64,000 nucleotides of DNA, from NCBI RefSeq assembly GCF_037392515.1, contig NC_090283.1:24940249-25004248 (forward strand), given 5' to 3'. The notes beneath the pieces are model-generated. The model made no database searches. It was given only the letters and a program-made list of their open reading frames with translations, and was not told the origin of the DNA. Source of the stretch: Haliotis asinina. Taxonomy: Eukaryota; Mollusca; Gastropoda; Lepetellida; Haliotidae. The number at the start of each line of letters is the position of its first letter. The stretch's first letter is position 1. The position numbers and the translations under genes were made by a program. Positions 59,600 through 64,000 of the stretch are shown here, piece after piece.

Positions 59600-62500
59600 G
59601 ACTTCCTGTAGTCCAGACCTCGGAGTTTGTGTACCCTTCTGATAGGTGTTAATTGGCACCGCTCCCATGACCAAAAGTGATGTGGGTGCCGAGCTGGTCA
59701 AACTACAGTCATCTACAGTTTACTATGATTTGAAAGTCAAGGCCTGATCCTTTAGTCAGTTATCATAAAAATCAGTGTCTAGACTGCGCGTGCTTGCTGA
59801 CAGTACGTGAAAAAGTATTATCTTGGTATGTTTGATGACTACGGGCACTGTCGTCTTAAAAGCGTGGCAATAACAGCACGCATGACAATAAGAAATATCA
59901 ACTAAATTATCAGTCTGTGTTTTTATGTATTCAAGCTTTGCTCAATCTGTAATGATATGGCTTCAGATACATCGTATTTGACTTAACATACTATGATTTG
60001 TATATGGTATGGCAAGTTTGACCCAAAGAAACCAGGATCCCTTTGTACCCATGGACAATACACTAGGCATGATAAATGTCAGTAAATCAGAAGATAGTGA
60101 TCATTCAGTTCTTAATCTGTACTATAATAATTGTGACGATTTCATGATCTCTCCTTATTATCCAGATTGAATGTGTGGAATGTTCATTTGTCAGGCCTTT
60201 ACCTTGTTTAACATTAAATCTGAATCTAAATCTCACACGGAGCTAGTGCCTTTATTGCTAGTAGCTTGTTCGTATGTTCTTTAACGCCACCCTCGGCAAT
60301 CATCCAACTATGAGAAAACGGTCTGTAAATAATCGAGTCTGCACTTTTGGTGAGGGATCATCAACATCAATCTATGCAACAGGGTTTCACAGTTTATTTG
60401 TAGCTTGACAATATACACAAAACGTCGACTGTCGACCCTTGTTAAAAATATGCCACTTGATAACTTGCGAAGACCTATTCTAACCCGGATCTTCACAGGT
60501 TTCAAACTACTGGAAAACACTGGTCTGTACACCTAATAATAAGTGTGTACGTGCATCCACCTGCTTTCTTGGTTTTTGGTGATCATGTTTTATCAACTAG
60601 ATGTAATTAAGGGCACAGTCCAGGAAGCGGCAGTGGTGTCATAAGTTTACGTGACACGTATAGTCTGCCTGTTAAAATCTATACATTTTGTATCAAATGG
60701 TACCATCAGCCAAGTTATTGCTACTAACGTCTTCATGTATCCACAGCCATACGGGAATAAGACGTAAATAGTGCTGAGGTTTGTTGCAAGAAGCAGCGGT
60801 AAAAAATAATAGCTCAAATGTACTGTAGCCCATGTACTGTATTGAATGCGCCGTAACTGTATATTTGACATAACAGCATTGAGGCCTTCATACGTAATTC
60901 AGATTTAATCCAGAGGTTTCTACCAGACGACTGTTGGTACGTGTGACCAAGAGTCTAATGATACCATCAGCCTTATTGCTAATAACTTTTTCACGTTGGC
61001 CACAAACATAGGGGAATAGGGGAATAATATTTTGCTGATATGAGGATACATTCAATTACTACCCCTACTGTGTTTCCATACAGGATTGAAGATTTTATAG
61101 GCGGATTTAGTTCGTAAAGAAAATACAGTCACATTAACTAGGCAGCAGACACGTAAAGCTCTGGTGTTCTCTCATTTGTTTTGCTATACATACCATTTGT
61201 CTTGTATTGATATAAATGTGTTGCAATACTTTTTGGTCGTCTGATTGGGTGGTTGGATTCTAATATTACCATGCATTCAGTGTTTAGATTTAACTGAAAT
61301 CAGTACACTTATGTTGTACATCCAGTACTTAAACGTGTCCTACTAACCCAGTCTTTGGCACCTATACAGCATTCTTGATTTTGACACAACCCCATCCCCA
61401 ATTAAAAGCAAAGGAAACAAAATGGAAAAACGAAAAAAAACCAAACACGCAAGAAACAGCTGATTGCAGCCAGATCTAAGAGGTCACAGTTAAAAGAGGC
61501 CATGTTTATTTGGGGCCTGACTCAAATGTACATCAAATGTGGGATGAAGCATCGTTGATATTTATTGATGCTGGGTTTTTGTAGCCTGATGTGAACAACT
61601 CACCAATGTTTATCGAACATTGCACTGTCAACATCCACAGTTTTATTTAGAAAAAAACACATTTTGAGTTGTTGCAGTTGATATGTTTCTTCCGTTGGAG
61701 AAACTCGTTGAGACGGGGAAATGAGGTTAAAAAGATAGCTATGCTTGCTTGTTTGTGGTTTTTGGTTTAGGGAACTGCTGATTTCATATAGTGGTGTACC
61801 CAGTCAGGGAAAGTGCATCTTGATTGATGGCCGAGCCTGTTCTTAATGATGGAAGGTGTTGGAGCTGTTAATACGGTTCTGTTGATATGACCCTGATGAC
61901 TTTCTGGGATGGGTCGTAGTTCAGTTCAACAAAAAGTTCCTTATGGGTGTTCATTTCCATGTACAGATTTCCTAATCAGATGTTCTTCTATGTAATTTAG
62001 AATGATGCCAGTTTTTACTTGAGGAGTGGTGGCGGATGTTTTGTTGTTTGTTTGTTTTGTGTTTTTTTTCACGGGGATTCAGGGTTGTTTGGGCAGATAC
62101 AGGACATGAAGGAAAGGTAATTTATTGTTCTGCTCAGTATCAATCGTGAAATTCACGTGAGCGTGTTGGTTGCTGAGGTTAGGGAGAAGCTGCATAGCAT
62201 CATGGTTAGGTTGAAGGATCACGAAAAGATCATGTATCCTTCGGCAGGGTATAAAATGAACCTTTGAACTCTGATATATAATTGAACCTGGTCTTCTTGT
62301 TAAAGGATCATATTTTTAATTTCATGATAAATGCCTATTGGTCAAATCAGTTCTATATTTAATTATTTCACACTTTCATAATATTTGTAGCCAATTTAGA
62401 GGAAAATAGGAAAATACGTTTACAGCCATAAGCTACACATATTCAAACAGATTTTCTTATTATTATTACGATAGCAAGTCGTACAATATTCATACAGTTG

Positions 62501-62849
62501 TGTAATACAGAGACGCATATATTTAAACTATGGGAAAACGGGAGACAACATAAGTAAAATGACAGTATGAATGAAGTGTAAAGAAAACGGATTGGCGATA
62601 TAGGATGGTAAGAGAGGAGAGAGGAAGATATGATCAAACATTGGTTTGCGTTCATCTCAGCAAAGGGGCGCATTTTTCTGTAAATTTGATCTTGTCCAGA
62701 AATCGGTTTTTTTGTAAGCTGTGATTATATTTTTTAGGGGTGATTATTGGGTAAATATGTGAATAGTCTTACTGTAATGACAGTTTTAAATATACCGCAT
62801 GGTCATTATAAAAAAGGTGTTTTTCAAGAATAGTCAACCTTGGAAATGA
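59600..62849. other. Non-coding DNA, counterpart of U2/U3 intron
   Basis: No gene seen. It has a family A fragment near 60270-60350 and its end near 60465-60505, and a single copy of the LINE end segment duplicated in U2 and U3 (about 62440-62660). Confidence 0.5.
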
Positions 62850-63730
62850 CACATACTCAAATCTAATTTTAAGTTTACTTTCATACTAAAATTGGAACTC
62901 ATGCATGATAGTTTGTACTTTTCGAGAGGACAAGAATAAATGTTCTAATGTTTCTGAATCACTTTCTGACTGACGAAACTCACAAAGTTTATCCTTTATC
63001 GTTCCTATTTTGTAGAGAAATGAATTTGATGGATGGTTTTGTACTGGAAATTCTGTGTCTGTCTGTCCTCCACACAATTTCGTACTATATCACAACATTG
63101 TTACAGGAAAGCTTCTGTTATGTGTGCATCCAACTTTGAGTTCCATTTAGAGGCGAGATTTCGAGGAGAACCAATGCCCTCATCATTACGAATCAGTTTA
63201 TAGATAAACTTACAATCTAGTGATGAGATAATGTCCCTGAGAATCTTACAGTTAATGTTTGAATTTGTTGTGTTAACCGGGTTATCATTTGATAATTTAA
63301 TCCATGTTTGGGGTATGAAACTTATCAATCTGAAATAAGAAACGAAAGTATGGCTTAAGCTGAAGTCGTATTTCAAAACACAGAATTCTTTAAGTGTCTT
63401 GAATCAATTATTAGGCCCCGAATATATCTAATTCCGCAATGATACCATTTGATATTTATTACAAAAATCTTTTTAACGAACGAATCGTATGAAGGGGAGA
63501 TTTCTGAACTCGTCAGTATTCCTTATTTGAGAAATTTGCAACTTAATATAAATAGTGAAAGTTACCATCGAAGATCGTGTCAAGTGTTGCCATAAGCCAT
63601 CTTTTTGTCGGGCGTTGAATTCATTTCAGTTTCAATCATTTACAGAAGACTTTAACAACAACCATGCCCAAACATCCTTCTGAATGATCAACATTCATCT
63701 TTTTATTTTATCTCGTTTTTATCTCGTTTC
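62850..63730 (-). mobile_element. L1/Tx1-like LINE remnant (U4)
   Basis: Minus strand FLYKIGTIKDKLCEFRQSES and SETLEHLFLS (about 63025-62910), the typical C-terminal end of an L1/Tx1-type ORF2, preceded by SLDCKFIYKLIRNDEGI. Frames are broken. It is cut at about 63730 by another repeat. Confidence 0.7.
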
Positions 63731-64000
63731 CCTCCCGTGTGGACCCGGGACAGAATGTGTCCACAGCACCCCATTGCTGGTCGTAAGAGGCGACCAAATT
63801 GGGCAACCTGCCGTGGGTTGCGTCCCGTGTCTGGTGGTTCAGGGCAGTAGGAGGCTGAACCATTTTGCTCCTTTTGCTCAACATACCACTTCGACTCTGA
63901 CTTCACCTGGACGGGCCCGATTGGCCCAATTCTATCAGTCGGCTGGTCACGCCATGCCCTGTGCATATAGAAATTACTTTTGCACTTTTAACTTTTTGGG
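63731..64000. repeat. Unclassified repeat insertion at window end
   Basis: U4 leaves the U2 sequence (TTTTATCTCGTTTCCC) and continues with GTGTGGACCCGGGACAGAAT and GGTCGTAAGAGGCGACC. The last phrase resembles the reverse of family A repeats, but the rest does not match them. It is GC-richer than its surroundings. The other end is beyond the window. Confidence 0.5.

Larger units (their letters stand above)
53868..64000. repeat. Tandem block U4 (partial, at least 10.1 kb)
   Basis: Fourth block, running off the right edge. It holds a broken C1q gene, surface-protein exons 2 and 3, and a LINE remnant interrupted by a further repeat. The signal exon would be expected beyond the window. Confidence 0.85.

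Overview
The window looks like nuclear DNA of a mollusc, most likely a gastropod and plausibly an abalone (Haliotis). It is AT-rich, has long introns, and carries C1q-domain genes of the kind expanded in molluscs. It also holds short interspersed repeats ending in ACTCACTCACTC, and a repeat containing GCATGAGCATCGATCTG, which I associate from memory with abalone sequences. The species call is inference.

Layout. Positions 1-2640 (minus) hold a broken gene with a YqaJ/lambda-exonuclease-like core. Positions 3418-5442 (plus) hold a decayed LINE with reverse transcriptase and RNase H remnants. Positions 5443-7843 are non-coding with repeat fragments. From 7844 to the end the window is a tandem array of four related blocks: U1 7844-20065, U2 20066-38001, U3 38002-53867, U4 53868-64000 (cut by the window end).

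Each block carries the same tail-to-tail gene pair. On the plus strand is a two-exon gene for a secreted coiled-coil C1q protein. About 1 kb past its stop, on the minus strand, ends a gene for a single-pass surface protein: signal peptide, an ectodomain resembling the farnesoic acid O-methyltransferase-like (Methyltransf_FA) fold, a Thr/Pro stalk, a membrane segment and a short tail. Its tiny signal-peptide exon, with a TATA-like box, lies 6-8 kb upstream of the ectodomain exon, and the intron begins with GC instead of GT.

The two partners have had opposite fates. Only the U1 C1q gene is intact; U2, U3 and U4 carry stops and frameshifts, some shared between copies. All four surface-protein genes keep open ectodomain and stalk/membrane exons, and their length differences are multiples of three. 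U1, however, has lost the segment holding the promoter and signal exon.

Each junction between blocks holds a collapsed further C1q copy carrying a TTAA-flanked DNA element. Block-specific changes are a pogo/Tigger relic in U1, an intact Tc1-like transposon in U2, and a long TA repeat in U3. A minus-strand L1/Tx1-like LINE remnant lies in U2, U3 and U4, inside the long first intron where that intron is complete. The domains suggest a multigene recognition (innate immune-like) locus, but nothing in the sequence proves that role.
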